Positions 45,261 to 56,194 of a stretch of DNA of 64,000 bases are shown here, one piece after another (the first letter of the stretch is position 1; each line of letters opens with the position of its first letter). Location of the stretch: positions 35,967,001 through 36,031,000 of the forward strand of contig CP142461.1 in assembly GCA_038049695.1 (NCBI GenBank), in the 5' to 3' direction. Under the pieces are notes generated by a model. That model saw only the letters and a program-made list of their open reading frames with translations. It did not search any database and had not been told where the DNA came from. The position numbers and the translations under genes were made by a program. The stretch comes from Cinnamomum chago. Lineage: Eukaryota; Streptophyta; Magnoliopsida; Laurales; Lauraceae.

Positions 45261-46860
45261 ATGATAAATTATACAAAAGCATCCAAAAGTGCAAAACATT
45301 GTTTCAAAAGAAATGATAATATATACACAAACTTCCAAAAATGCAACAAAAAACAATACTTCCATGTTAATAAGATAACCCATAAACCACTCATGGGAAC
45401 TGCACATCGGCAAGCAATCGTGAAGTTAATAGCAAAGTTCATTGAAGAGAATGTGCGATGCAATAACGATCTTAGGCCAAAGGAGATCATCAATGAATGT
45501 CAAATTGAGTTTGGGACCCGCATTTACATATAGGAGAACATATATGGCAAAGGAGATTGCACTGTGCAAAGTGCGTGGATCGTACGAGGAGTCTTTTATG
45601 ATATTGCCGCTCTATTGCAACGAGCTTCATAGAACCAACCCCGGTTCGTACACTGCGTTGGACATCAGGGAGGATGAACGATTCAGACGCTTCTTTTGGT
45701 CCTTCGGTTTATGCTTAAGGTCATTCCAAACCTCTCTAAGGCCATTGATAGCGGTGGATGGTTCACACCTTCGTGGCAAATATCCTGGAGTGTTAATGGT
45801 GGCCGTAATACATGATGCAAATCATCAATTGTTCCCTATTGCATTTGCCTTTGTTGAAGCGGAGCAACGTGATAGTTGAGAGTGGTTTCTTGCACACTTA
45901 TCCTTGTCGTTGGGTGAGCCAAAAAATCTGACAATCGTATCCGACCGTCAGAAAGGTCTGATTCCTGCAGTACAAGTCATAATGTCAAGCGCAAAACATT
46001 GTTTTTGTTGCCATCATATAGCCGAAAACATAAAGGCGGCTGTCAACGACCATGGCATTATAAGAAAATTTTGGAGCATGGCTAGGGCATACCGACCTTG
46101 TGAGTACGATGCTTGCATGGACCACATCAAAAGTGTAGATGAGTGTGCATATAATTGCATTCATGCGATCGGCTGTCAGTTCTGGTCAACGGCATTTGCT
46201 CATGGACGCAAGTATGGCATGCTTACCAGCAATGCTGCTAAGTGCACAAATAGTCTACTGAAAGACACCCGAGTGCTTTCGATTGCAAAACAGGTGGAAG
46301 AGATACGTGCAAAACTCATAGAATTCTTTCAAAGACTGTCAACTCAAGTACAAAGCATCACTTCAATATTAACACCATACGCAGAGAAGTACCTAGCCAC
46401 AGAGATGGAAGAATCGCTAAGGTTGATGGTACGTATAGCGCCATTGAATGAATATCAAGTGCAATCTTTAGAGTATGTTGATGTAGTTAATCTAGATCGC
46501 GGGACATGCTCATGCCGCAAATGGGACGTGATTGAAATCCCATGTTGCCATGCTGTTGCCACCATGAAAGCGTGGAATATGAATCCATATGAGTATTGCG
46601 AGCACTAGTACCTCACAAGCATGTACCACAAAACGTACAGTGATGTAATTCATGCCACCCATGATAGAAAGCAATGGGAACAACATTTAACCACCAGGAG
46701 AGTCCTCCCACCATTGGCTACCAAGCAACCGGGTCGACCAAAGAAGAATAGGATCCGAGTTGAAGATCGACATCGCAAGCGAAGAGTTGTAACTTGTTCG
46801 TGTTGTAAAGAGAGGGGTCACAACCGTGGCAACTGTAAAAATCCGTCAATTCAACAATGA
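45261..46860 (+). pseudogene. MULE transposase (MURA-like), single copy, damaged
   Basis: The reading starts in the tip of the left arm (45261; an alternative ATG is 45393, almost at the palindrome junction). It runs HRQAIVKLIAKFIEENV and IRED-containing text, LIAVDGSHLRGKYPG (first Asp), LTIVSDRQKGLIPAV (second Asp), CFCCHHIAENIK (the C-x2-H motif), W..AFAHGRKYGMLTSNAA, then a SWIM finger (GTCSCRKWDVIEIPCCHAV), a basic PGRPKK patch and a zinc knuckle CSCCKERGHNRGNC. The N-terminal MuDR domain is not seen. There is a frameshift near 45528, a stop after EQRDS (45877) and another after YEYCEH (46606). In TSNAAKCTN, most relatives have Glu (AES.N) where this copy has Lys, probably the third catalytic acid. 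It is therefore inactive. Confidence 0.88.
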
Positions 46861-47193
46861 CGTTTATGGATTTTCTGTTTTGGGGACGCTCATGTAATTT
46901 TTTTATTTTAGGATATATTTTTTGGAAAGTTTTTTTTTTTTGTATGTATGTTTATGGGTTGTCTTATTAACATGGAAGTATTTTTTTTGTTGCATTTTTG
47001 GAAGTTTGTCTTTAAATTATCATTTCTTTTGAAATACTGTTTTACACTTTTGGATGCTTTTGTATAATTTATCATTTTTTTAAAAGAGGTGTGGAACCCA
47101 TTTTTTTTCTCAAAGATGATGTAATGTGGTTATGGCAACGTAAAGATTCTGCATGGATTTTTATCTAATGTACGTGGAATGTTTCATTACAGT

Positions 47194-50100
47194 GTCGGTG
47201 ATGACCATAGTAGTGTTAAATAAGGTCACCACCGACGCAAGTTAGCTATTTTTCTAACAAAAAGTTGTAACTTTTCAGGAGAGTAATGTGAAAAAAAATT
47301 CATTACAGGGTCGGCGATGACCTTACCTATGTAAAATAAGGTCATCACTGATGCAGGTTTCAATATTTTTTAACCAAGAGTTGTAACTTTTCCAAGACGC
47401 TTTGTCAAAAAAATCTAAGTATGGGTCGGCGATGACCTTACCTATGTTAAATAAGGTCATCACTGATGCAGGTTTCAATATTTTTTATTCAGGAGTTGTA
47501 ACTTTTCCCAGATGCTTTGGCAAAAAAATCTAAGTATGGGTCGGCAATGACCTTACCTATGTTAAATAAGGTCATCATCGACGCAGGATTCAATATTTTT
47601 TAACCAAGAGTTATAACTTTCCCAAGACACTTTGGCAAAAAAATCTAAGTATGGGTTGTAAGTCCTAGGATCCTAACCCTAGAGGGGGGGGGGGGTGAAT
47701 AGGGTGTGCTACAACTATGACCAATTTAGACCAATTTTAATTTCTTAACATAAACTAGTCACATGTGATGATTAACAAACAAAATGCGGAAGCTTAATGA
47801 AAACAATCACCACAAAGCAAGCACCATCACACAAGGATTTATAGTGGTTCGGCCTCAATGCCTACATCCACTACCGGCTTGTGATCCAACACCCCACCAG
47901 ATTTCCACTATTTATGCTTTTCAATAGGCTAAGCAATAACCTTTACAATATGTTTTTCAAGGCTTAGCAATAACCTTTACAATGATGTTTTTCAAGGCTC
48001 AACATCAACCTATACACTATGCTTTTATAGGCTAAGCAATAACCTCTTCAACCACAAGGTTGGTTATCTCACTAAGATAGTGTCTATAAACACTTGATGG
48101 AGATTCAATTAAGCTCATTACAATGCCTCTTAATTAGGCGGATATGGAAGTGAAAATCTAATACACACTCACACTATGAATGCAAAGATGAAAGCACATG
48201 AAGTGTGTGTGTGTGGTCCTCAATCATTTTGAAAATGAAAGCTCATAAATGTATGCCTAAGGCTTTTGAAAGTTTTAGCTCATAAAACATTTATGATTGA
48301 GGAGGTAATGCAAGTCACATGTTAAAAGTAACAACTTGTTAATGATGTCAAAGATACACAAGTTGTATGAAATGAATTAGCTCTAAACATGTGATGCATA
48401 GGGATGTCAATCAAATCAACAATGAAGCTCAAAACATAAAAATAGATTTGATTGAAAAGAGTGGACAAATCATATGTAATTATAAATACAACTTGAAAGT
48501 GATATACCTATCAAAGTAAGGCAAGTTGTGAAACTTTAAAACAATAATACACATATGATTTGTAAAGATGTTGAATCCAAAACATAAGATACATTTGAAA
48601 GAGATTTTCTTATGATGGAAAAACAACAACCAAAGATTCAACCAAGTATATGAATCATGTTACATATTTCATTAACATGATCTACTTAGATTTACCAAAG
48701 ATAAAGTACTACTTGGATTGAATCAAATGGTGATGCATCCAAAACAATAGATCTATTCAAAGTATAAAACATGTTAAGGATACAACACATCATAGTTTAT
48801 CATGTTACTAAAGATTTACCAATGATAAAATAAAACATGAAAACATATGATTTGTAAAGAAGTTGAGTCCAAAACATAAAATAGTTTTGAAAGTGATTTT
48901 CTTATGATGGAAAACAACAACCAAAGATTCAACCAAGTATAGGAATCATGTTACATATAATTTCAAAGGTTCTTTCATTAACATGATCTACTTAGATTTA
49001 CCAAAGATTAAGTACTACTTGGATTGAATCATATGGTGTTGTATCCAAAACAATAAATCAACTCAAAACATAAAACATGTTAAGGACACAACACAAACAT
49101 AGTTTAACATGCTAGAAATGATTTACCAAAAATAAAACAAAGCATAAAAACATATGATTAAGGAAAGTAAAGCCTACTTGGTGATTTAACTTCATTAATC
49201 CAAGTTTTAGCTTTCCTAATGCTCCCCTTCATCCCTTGGTTCTTTTCCCTTGAATATGCCTCAAAACCTCTCAAGGAGGGGCTTAAAATTCCCAACTTTT
49301 GGCAAAGGAAAGAACTCATATTTATAGCAAAAAGTGCCCAACGGCTAGTCCTCGGTCGACCTGCAAACAGGTCTCGGTCGACCGGGAACACACAACGGTC
49401 AGAAAAATGACCGTTGGGGCGCCAGGGCAACTTTCTGCCTGCAGTGTTCCCGGTCGACCGGGACCTCTGCGCCGGTCGACCGGCGACACTGCCGGGACCC
49501 CAAATTCCACTTTTGCAAGTTTCAAAGATTTTCTTTGTGGAACATTTTGGGCCATTAAATCAAGCTTAAAAACATGTTTTAAATCATTCTATGGGTTTTA
49601 AAACATGAACCATAAAAAGCCTAAAACATTTTGAAAGATTTAAAACTCATAGGCTAGCTTGATTTTCTAAAACTCTTTTCAAATCAAATGCATCCAAGAT
49701 TTAAAAGAAAATCATGCATAAATCAAAACTTTTACAACTCTTAAAAGCAATGCATGAATAAAACAAGATTTCAAGTTTATCTAAAACAATGCAAGTGTGT
49801 AAATCAAATTATGCTTGAATGATTATGCATCCATCAAATTGCAAGCTACAAAATCCCTAACATGGGTCGGCGATGACCTTACCTTTATAAAATAAGGTCA
49901 TCACCGACGCAGGTTTCAATATTTTAAGCCAAGAGTTGTAACTTTTCCAGTAGGATTTAGTGTTACAGGGTCGGCGATGACCTTAGCACTGTAAATAAGG
50001 TCATCACCGACGCAGGTTTCCTAATTTTTCATCATGGAGTTATAACTTTTCAATTATGTTTTAGTCCTACAGGGTCGGCGATGACCTTACCCTTTGTAAA

Positions 50101-50310
50101 ATAAGGTCATCAGCGACGCAAGTATCCATTTTTTTGACCAAGAGTTGTAACTTTTCCAATAGAATTTAGTGTTACAGGATCGGTGATGACCTTAGCGCTG
50201 TAAATAAGGTCATCACCGACGCAGGTTTCCTAATTTTTGTCATAGAAGTTGTAACTTTTCGAGTATGTTTTAGTCGTACAAGGTCGGTGATGACACTGTA
50301 TGAAGGGAAA
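47194..50310. repeat. Hairpin-unit satellite array, right arm, split by a solo LTR
   Basis: About nine units: four to five before the LTR (from 47194) and five after it (49863-50300). Each carries GGTCGGCGATGACCTTA ... TAAGGTCATCACCGACGC with a short loop and the linker GAGTTGTAACTTTTCC. It is the mirror image of the left-arm array. The LTR landed inside one unit, between AGTATGGG and TCGGCGATG. Confidence 0.92.
47657..49862 (-). mobile_element. Solo LTR, 2206 bp, LTR-retrotransposon fossil
   Basis: It starts TGTAAGTCC and ends CCTAACA (TG...CA), with a perfect 5-bp target duplication TGGGT on both sides (47652-47656 and 49863-49867). No primer site, polypurine tract or coding region is present, so it is a lone LTR left by recombination. 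On the minus strand it contains CTATAAATCC as a possible TATA element, which suggests minus orientation. Parts include an internal tandem duplication of roughly 310 bp (about 48540-49160) and GGTCGACCGG words near 49440-49490. Copia-like by general look only; family not proven. It is younger than the palindrome, because the left-arm array lacks it. Confidence 0.85.
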
Positions 50311-50603
50311 AAAATAATATGCAGTGACTATGACATTTACATCAAAATACATACAACAACACAGTGTAACAAAAGAGCTCAAACATCCAATATACAAACA
50401 TAGATTCAATCCACTTTCAATCAACATCCCATGTACGAGTTAGAAATCAACATCCAAAGTTCGGAATTCAAAACAATATTCACATCATAACGATTTCAAT
50501 TACAAGTAAAATTTCAACACATGTAGCACAGAGGAATTGTTCACTACAAGTCATGGGACAAGACCCGGAGTGAAGGGAGGTTAAGCCTTGGAGCATTTCA
50601 AAC

Positions 50604-53600
50604 TCAGTTTTGCTCAAATATGTCGATGACAATTCTCCGCCAGTAGTACGGGATGTCTGACTGTGTGAACTCGATGGGACGACAATATATGCAATGCTCC
50701 ACGAATGCACAGGCGAACAACCCGCATTCATTTCCATTTTCTTGAAATGGGATGTCCGTCTTTGTCGTCATCATCCACATCATAGGCACCGACCACCCGT
50801 GATCCAAAACTCATTGTTGAAGCCACAATATCTGTCCAAACAAAGTGAAATTGAATTATACCTCAATTTTGAAATTTATGTACTATCCAAACATTATGCT
50901 GCCAAGAGATGAGCAAATATGTACTTACGAATCTTTCAAAGGTCTTTTGGTCCCAGATCTCTCCCTTTGAATTGTTGTAGTACTCCTAGCGGTTCTCATC
51001 GACATATCCAACGAGTAAGGACCAATGGTTGTGAGCGTGAATCACGTAGACTAGAGTTTTGCACTCCATCACGTCCATCACACGTTCTCCCTTTGGCCCA
51101 ATGGCCATGTCATCCCAGTCTTTAGACCATTTTCCCAGTAACTCTGCAAGACAAGCATCTCAGACATCAAACAAGAGAGGACATTTAACCAAGTAAGTAG
51201 AAAGTCAAAGTGGCTTTTATTTTTTATCGAACTTACGCATATACCGGGGTCAGCGAAGTATGCATCCTTGCACCTTTCCCGTAGCACTTCAAACCAAAAA
51301 TATATGATACTCGAGTCCATCCAAGTGCCCTCGTCCAATAAATCTCTTAGGAACTTAGAATCGACGCACGAGATGATCATATCCAACTCCTCTTTCCTGT
51401 CAATGCAATGAGTATTTTTACGTTGAATTAGTACAAAACCAAACAAAGACTGCATTACTAATATTTATAGAAACAATTGCAGCTACCTATGCATCTAATA
51501 TTTATAGAAATCCATCAACAGTTCCTTCTCCACATCCGTCAGAACATAACCCGTTTGGGGCAATGGATGTGGATAATCTAGAAACCTATCCGGGATCTTC
51601 CTTAGCCTCGGTATATGCTTGCACCTCTATATCAAAGAATTGATTGTACCCTATGTGGGGGATACAATGATTGCTTGGGTAGTGCCCTTCGGTGGAGTGT
51701 TGTATCCTTGAGGACCGGGCGAGACGGAGATAAGATCATCGATAGGGATGTCATCCACACTGCCAAAAGTTGCATCAAAATTGCTTGCATCAGCTTCATT
51801 TTTTTGCTCCTCATCCAAAGTGTGGGAGGCTGATGCCTTGACGAGGGAGTCCTCTATCATCAAAGGAGCCTCGACACTAGGTCAAGACTTCTTAGCGGGG
51901 CTTTTAGAAGACTTCCTCTTAATCCATGCATGCTTTTGCGATTTGAAAGTCTGTAAAATGAAGCAAGTTATGGTGAGAAAATCACAAAAAACATTCATCA
52001 ATTCACAAAATTAAATGCTCGAATTTAATTATATCCGTTCGAGAGTATCATTAACTTCCTCATTGGATGAACTATATGTCTCGACATAGTCCTGGTACGT
52101 AGTCCCAAATGTGGACCTAAATCTGTTGACCTTTCTCTTAATCGAAGTTATGAAGGTGTGTAGGTCCACATTTGTAGCGATAGAACGATCGCATGATCGT
52201 ACCACGTGGTCGAGGAAGAGAGAGACCTGCGGTGAATATATTGAAAGGATCCTGTTAGAAAATATATTAACCAAATCAATGTGAAACAAAGTAAGGGATG
52301 CAAAATGTGTGAACGTCATACTCGAGTCTATGGGACTGTCGGAGCTTGGGCTTCGGGCTCTGGGGGAGGATCCCTTTGTGGCTCGTCCCGTTGCCTGACA
52401 CGACCAATATGCATGATGGTATTCGCCTCATACCATCTCATGTATTCTTCTTCATCCTTCCCCCCCTTTTGATTTTTTTTCCTTTTCTCTTGAGCACATT
52501 GTTTGCCCGAGCTTCCCATGACTTCACCTCCTCCTCATTCACTAGACTCCAATCTATCACAGATCTCCCCTTATTTTCTTTCCGCAATATGGGCCTGGCG
52601 AAGCGTGGCGGCACCGTCTGTCTCAGGCCAAACTGCCTCATGACCTTAGGGGTAGGGCGACGCTCTAACACCCAGTATGAGATAAGGGGAGAGACTATTG
52701 TGAAGAATGCTCTGTCAACCTTCTTGACATGCTTCAAAAAATCATTTTCGTATTTCTTATACGGCTGCCACTCAAACTGTGAATGAAGCATTGAGTAAGT
52801 TAGAACCATTAAAGTAAGTATGAAAAATTGAAATGAAATCTTTCTACCTCTTTGGACGTGATGTAATTGAGTTGCTTTCTTACTTCTCTCACAGTCATAA
52901 GATGGGTCATTCATAAAAGTCAGTTCGCCAATGTAACCATGAGGGGAAACTGTATGTCATGGTCTAAGCGGTTGCTTGAACTTAGACCTCTACCAATCTT
53001 CATTCTGATTTAAGCCCAGATCTGTTAAAAGAAAGGGATTCATTAGAATATAAAGATATAAATAGTGAAAGTATGAAGGGGAAATATATCAAGCTCACCT
53101 GAAGAAGCTGCAGGGGGCCAAAAAGAGACTTAAACTTCTTCTCCACAGCAATCCCCTCATCGGTAGGGTCGGGCATCCCACGCATCTGGACCCCTTTCCA
53201 ATATACACCCTTGTTTAGCATTCTATACAAGTTCGCTAAACAAGCGAAGGCCCGTGAATAGGGCCTAAACTCCCTAAACAACTCTAAAATATAAAAGGGG
53301 CCTTGTGCCCCTGAAGAATTGCAAAGAATCTATCCCGCCACAAAAAAAACAAAAAAACAAATAGGCCCGAGTTTTAAATATATCATCGGCCTCTGTTGTC
53401 TTCTTCTGTGCATCTCCTTTTCCTTTTTTCTTCTTTCCCTTTGGTTTCGGCTTCTCTTTCTCCCTCAACTCCTCCGGAGTGGGACGGAATATACGTTCTA
53501 GCCATGTGAACTTAAGGGAGACCCCATTGTAGTCTTCTTTCATTTGGGGCACCACACCAAGAAGCTCCCGACATAGATCATCTATCTCGTAGTGGGTGTA

Positions 53601-54092
53601 TGTCCGGCCCGTTACGGGCTGACCATCAATAGGTAGGTCATAGATGCATGCTACGTCCTCTAATGTGATGGTCGCCTCGCCGGATGGGAGATGAAATGTA
53701 TTCGTCTCCGACCTCCACCGCTCGATCAACCCCATGATCAACGCATGGTCAATCCTCATCCACCTCATCTGAGCCAAATGATACAGCCCGGCATCGGCAA
53801 CCCACTGCATCTGTCGCTCGTTGAGGTCCCACTACCCATAGTCGGAGTTGGTGGGAAAGCATCTGTATGTGCCCAACTCCTGCGAGAAAAATGAAAGTTT
53901 TAATAACGTTAGCCATAGATCGAAAGGAAGTTCAATTGATTACTGGTTTTATGGAAGAGAGTATACCAAGCCACGTTGAACAGCGGCCGAGATGTGATGC
54001 TCTTGCTCGCATAAAAGAACCACTGGTTGTGCATTTGAGGTACTAGCCTCGTTGCGGGGCACTTCAGCACTGGTGGTATTCTCTTTAAACAT
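50604..54092 (-). pseudogene. PMD-ULP1 transposon gene, right-arm copy
   Basis: Mirror copy of the left-arm gene. Exon 1 is 53967-54092 (MFKENTTSAEVPRNEAS to VQRGL, donor GTATAC). Exon 2 is 53099-53879, with PMD motifs intact (QMQWVADAGLYHLAQMRWM, FTWLERIFRPTPEELREKE). Later exons give RPTPKVMRQFGLRQTVPP, EEEVKSWEARANNVL, and the protease part HAHNHWSLLVGYVDEN, TDIPFQENGNECGLFACAF, ending IVIDIFEQN at the TGA 50604-50606. The exon 3 acceptor AG is kept here. Damage is mostly at other places than in the left copy: a stop in exon 2 (DYG-stop-WDL, near 53833), a frame change in the T-rich stretch near 53345, and a stop after DENR. Transcription would run inward, toward the transposase. Confidence 0.82.
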
Positions 54093-54259
54093 CTGTGTAC
54101 ATCCAATTATACATGATAGCATTGAATAGTAAAAAACAATTTTTACAATTGCATATTAATTTAAATGTCAACAATAGTAAAAAGCAATGTTCTGAAATAG
54201 TAAAATCAAGATAGGAGAACTAGGGACAATATTAAAGCAGTTGAGAGATCCAGCATTAA

Positions 54260-54797
54260 CCGAGAAGGCTAAATACCTTGTCTATATTTATACTATTTCA
54301 TTGACAACAATCTTTTGTTAGAATTTGATGCAAAAATATAAGGTTACAAATATTGATTCTTGTCTATATGTAGAAGCATTGCAAGTAAATGTTTTACTTT
54401 TGTACTTTATTATTGTTTCCCATGTTTCATGGAAAGTTGTTTCAAGGAAAGATGTTTGTCTTTCTACTTTATATACAGAGTAACAAGGGGCGTGAAAAGT
54501 ACTTTGCATGTAAGGGGTGGAGTCATAATATTTCTAGTAAATTCAAGAAGGAAAAGCGTGCATTTTGGTGAGACTCTATTTGTGTAAAGCAGACTATTGA
54601 GAGCTTTTCATCTTCTTTAGTGAACAAAGAGCTGTGAATCACCATTTGAAACCATGACTCCATTTGTCGATTTGGTTAGGCGCATCATGTTGATGAAATT
54701 TATATATATATACATATATATATTATATATCACTTATCATGTTAGTTGACAAAGTCAAGATTGAAGTCTTAACATGGTTTGACATTGTAAAGGCTAA

Positions 54798-54828
<31 letters not shown>

Positions 54829-55532
54829 TTTACTCCAGCTTAGGAGGTTGGGATCTAAGAGAGCCCACACAAGTAGAAAGAGGAAGCCCACAACATGGTG
54901 GGGTTGTGATTTGATTTAATGTATTTTTTTAAAACCGTCGGCTTAAAAGATGGAAAATCAGTGTCACTCATGAATCAAAACTATTACATAATGGCCAAAA
55001 TCACTTTAGTTTCAGTTGAGCTTGAAACCATCTCTTGTCTAGAACAACAATATGCTCCAAAAATTGTATGCTTCATAGAAACAGAAAATAGACTGATCTG
55101 AAGTTTCATACATTTTCATCACCATACATCATTGGATTAAATCACAATTAAGGATGCACTCACTAACCCATTAAACTTTGAGTTCATCTATAAATAGGGA
55201 AAAGTTTCAATTCTGCCATCAAGACTAGAATAATCAAATCATCATAGAAATAGATCGATCCCAATTCCCATCCCCATGTTACCACTAGGATTCATGGAAG
55301 GAGTTGGATCATTTACATGACTATAGTGCATACAAACGTAGATAGGAACAAGATATATCCCAAACAATGGTTCCCTATTAAATTGTGCCGAGTGTAGCAA
55401 GCCGTACAGGTGAATGCATGGATCTATCCCTGTTTCGCCTCCGCTATTGGCGCCATGTTACACGGTTTTACTTGGAATTCCACCTGTGATCTCACGACGA
55501 CGACTACTACCATAATCCAAAAAAATACACAC
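54260..55532. other. Private segment of the right arm, origin unknown
   Basis: This 1.27-kb piece occupies the same slot as the ThrRS capture in the left arm but shows no similarity to it. It holds a (CT)n microsatellite (54799-54828). On the minus strand, from about 55460 to 55240, an open stretch of about 70 codons reads HGANSGGETGIDPCIHLYG and NREPLFGIYLVPIYVCMHY without a stop. I do not recognise it. It could be another captured fragment or chance. Confidence 0.5.
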
Positions 55533-56128
55533 TGAAAATACCCTAAATTTGGAATCTATAAACCCTAATCAAAGCAAACAAACAATGTACAAATTGAATA
55601 TGACATTGAAGATAACAAACCATGCACTTCAATATCATATGCGGGATGGCGGGAAAACAAAATGGAGGGAAAATACAAAAACATTGAAAATGATTCAAAA
55701 AGGAAGGAGATTTATACCTTTGGAGTATCGATTGAAATCAAGGACGACGGAAAAAACGATTGAAATCAAGGACGAAGGAAAGAGAAGCACTTGAGGAATT
55801 CGGTTTGAAGGCTGGTGGTTGTAAAATGGAAGTAACCGCTCATCGTCGCTCACCCAATGTCAGTCTTGACGGTAGACTAGAAGAGAGAAAGAAAGAAATG
55901 AGAAGAAACAGGGATTTGAGCCCTAATAGTGTCCGCAGATAGGGTCATCGCCAATCTTATTTAGTGTAAATAAGGTCGGCGCCGATCATGTGAAAAAATG
56001 GTAAAAAAGAAAAAAGAAAATCGGGCCCAATTGCTCTAATTAGTGCCATACTTAAAAAAGTATTTGATTGCATAACACGTCATGATTAAGTGTATTTTTT
56101 TTTTTAATATATTATTAACGACCGTCCC

Positions 56129-56145
56129 TATAAATATTATATAAA
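56129..56145 (+). promoter_or_regulatory. TATA boxes of the phosphatase gene
   Basis: TATAAATA (56129-56136) and TATATAAA (56138-56145) lie 66 and 57 bases before the ATG at 56195, a normal distance for a short plant leader. The right end of the giant MULE (about 56104) is only some 25 bases upstream, so nearly all upstream promoter sequence now belongs to the transposon. Confidence 0.55.
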
Positions 56146-56194
56146 CGGTTAGGAAGGCTTGTAGATGGAACAGAGGTAGAAACTCCGACACACT

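Larger units (their letters stand above)
38320..45386 (+). repeat. Left arm of the MULE palindrome
   Basis: Two blocks match the right arm in reverse complement: 38320-38871 and 40060-45386. The piece between them, 38872-40059, is private to this arm and holds captured threonyl-tRNA synthetase exons. Within the PMD exon I counted about 17 differences in about 345 bases between the arms (~95% identity). A Tourist MITE (41012-41312) is present only here. Confidence 0.92.
38320..56104. mobile_element. Giant palindromic Mutator-like element (MULE)
   Basis: The whole block is an inverted repeat around a single transposase gene. Outer ends match: ACACTTAATC..GTGTTACGCAATCAAA on the left and, read from the right, ACACTTAATC..GTGTTATGCAATCAAA. 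Left arm 38320-45386 and right arm 46938-56104 share, in order, the outer ~550 bp, a PMD-ULP1 gene and a hairpin satellite array. The centre (45387-46937) is single copy. Two insertions, a MITE in the left arm and a solo LTR in the right, account for most of the length difference. MULEs carrying ULP1-like genes (the Kaonashi group) are known; arms of 7 kb are far longer than usual terminal repeats. I could not settle a target duplication because both ends run into A/T tracts, so the outer limits are good to about 15 bp. Confidence 0.9.
46938..56104 (-). repeat. Right arm of the MULE palindrome
   Basis: Reverse-complement match to the left arm in two blocks, 46938-54259 and 55533-56104. The private piece is 54260-55532. 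After subtracting the 2206-bp solo LTR and its 5-bp duplication, the arm is about 6.95 kb, close to the left arm's 7.07 kb. The outer end falls about 90 bp before the start codon of the phosphatase gene. Confidence 0.92.

Noticed and set aside
55240-55470. Host gene fragment in the right-arm private segment
   Set aside because: The ~70-codon open stretch is suggestive but matches no family I know, so it is noted only as unassigned.
38300-56125. A 9-bp target duplication for the giant MULE
   Set aside because: Both ends run into A/T tracts. None of the pairs I tried (for example GATTTAACC with AATATATTA) match, so I claim none.
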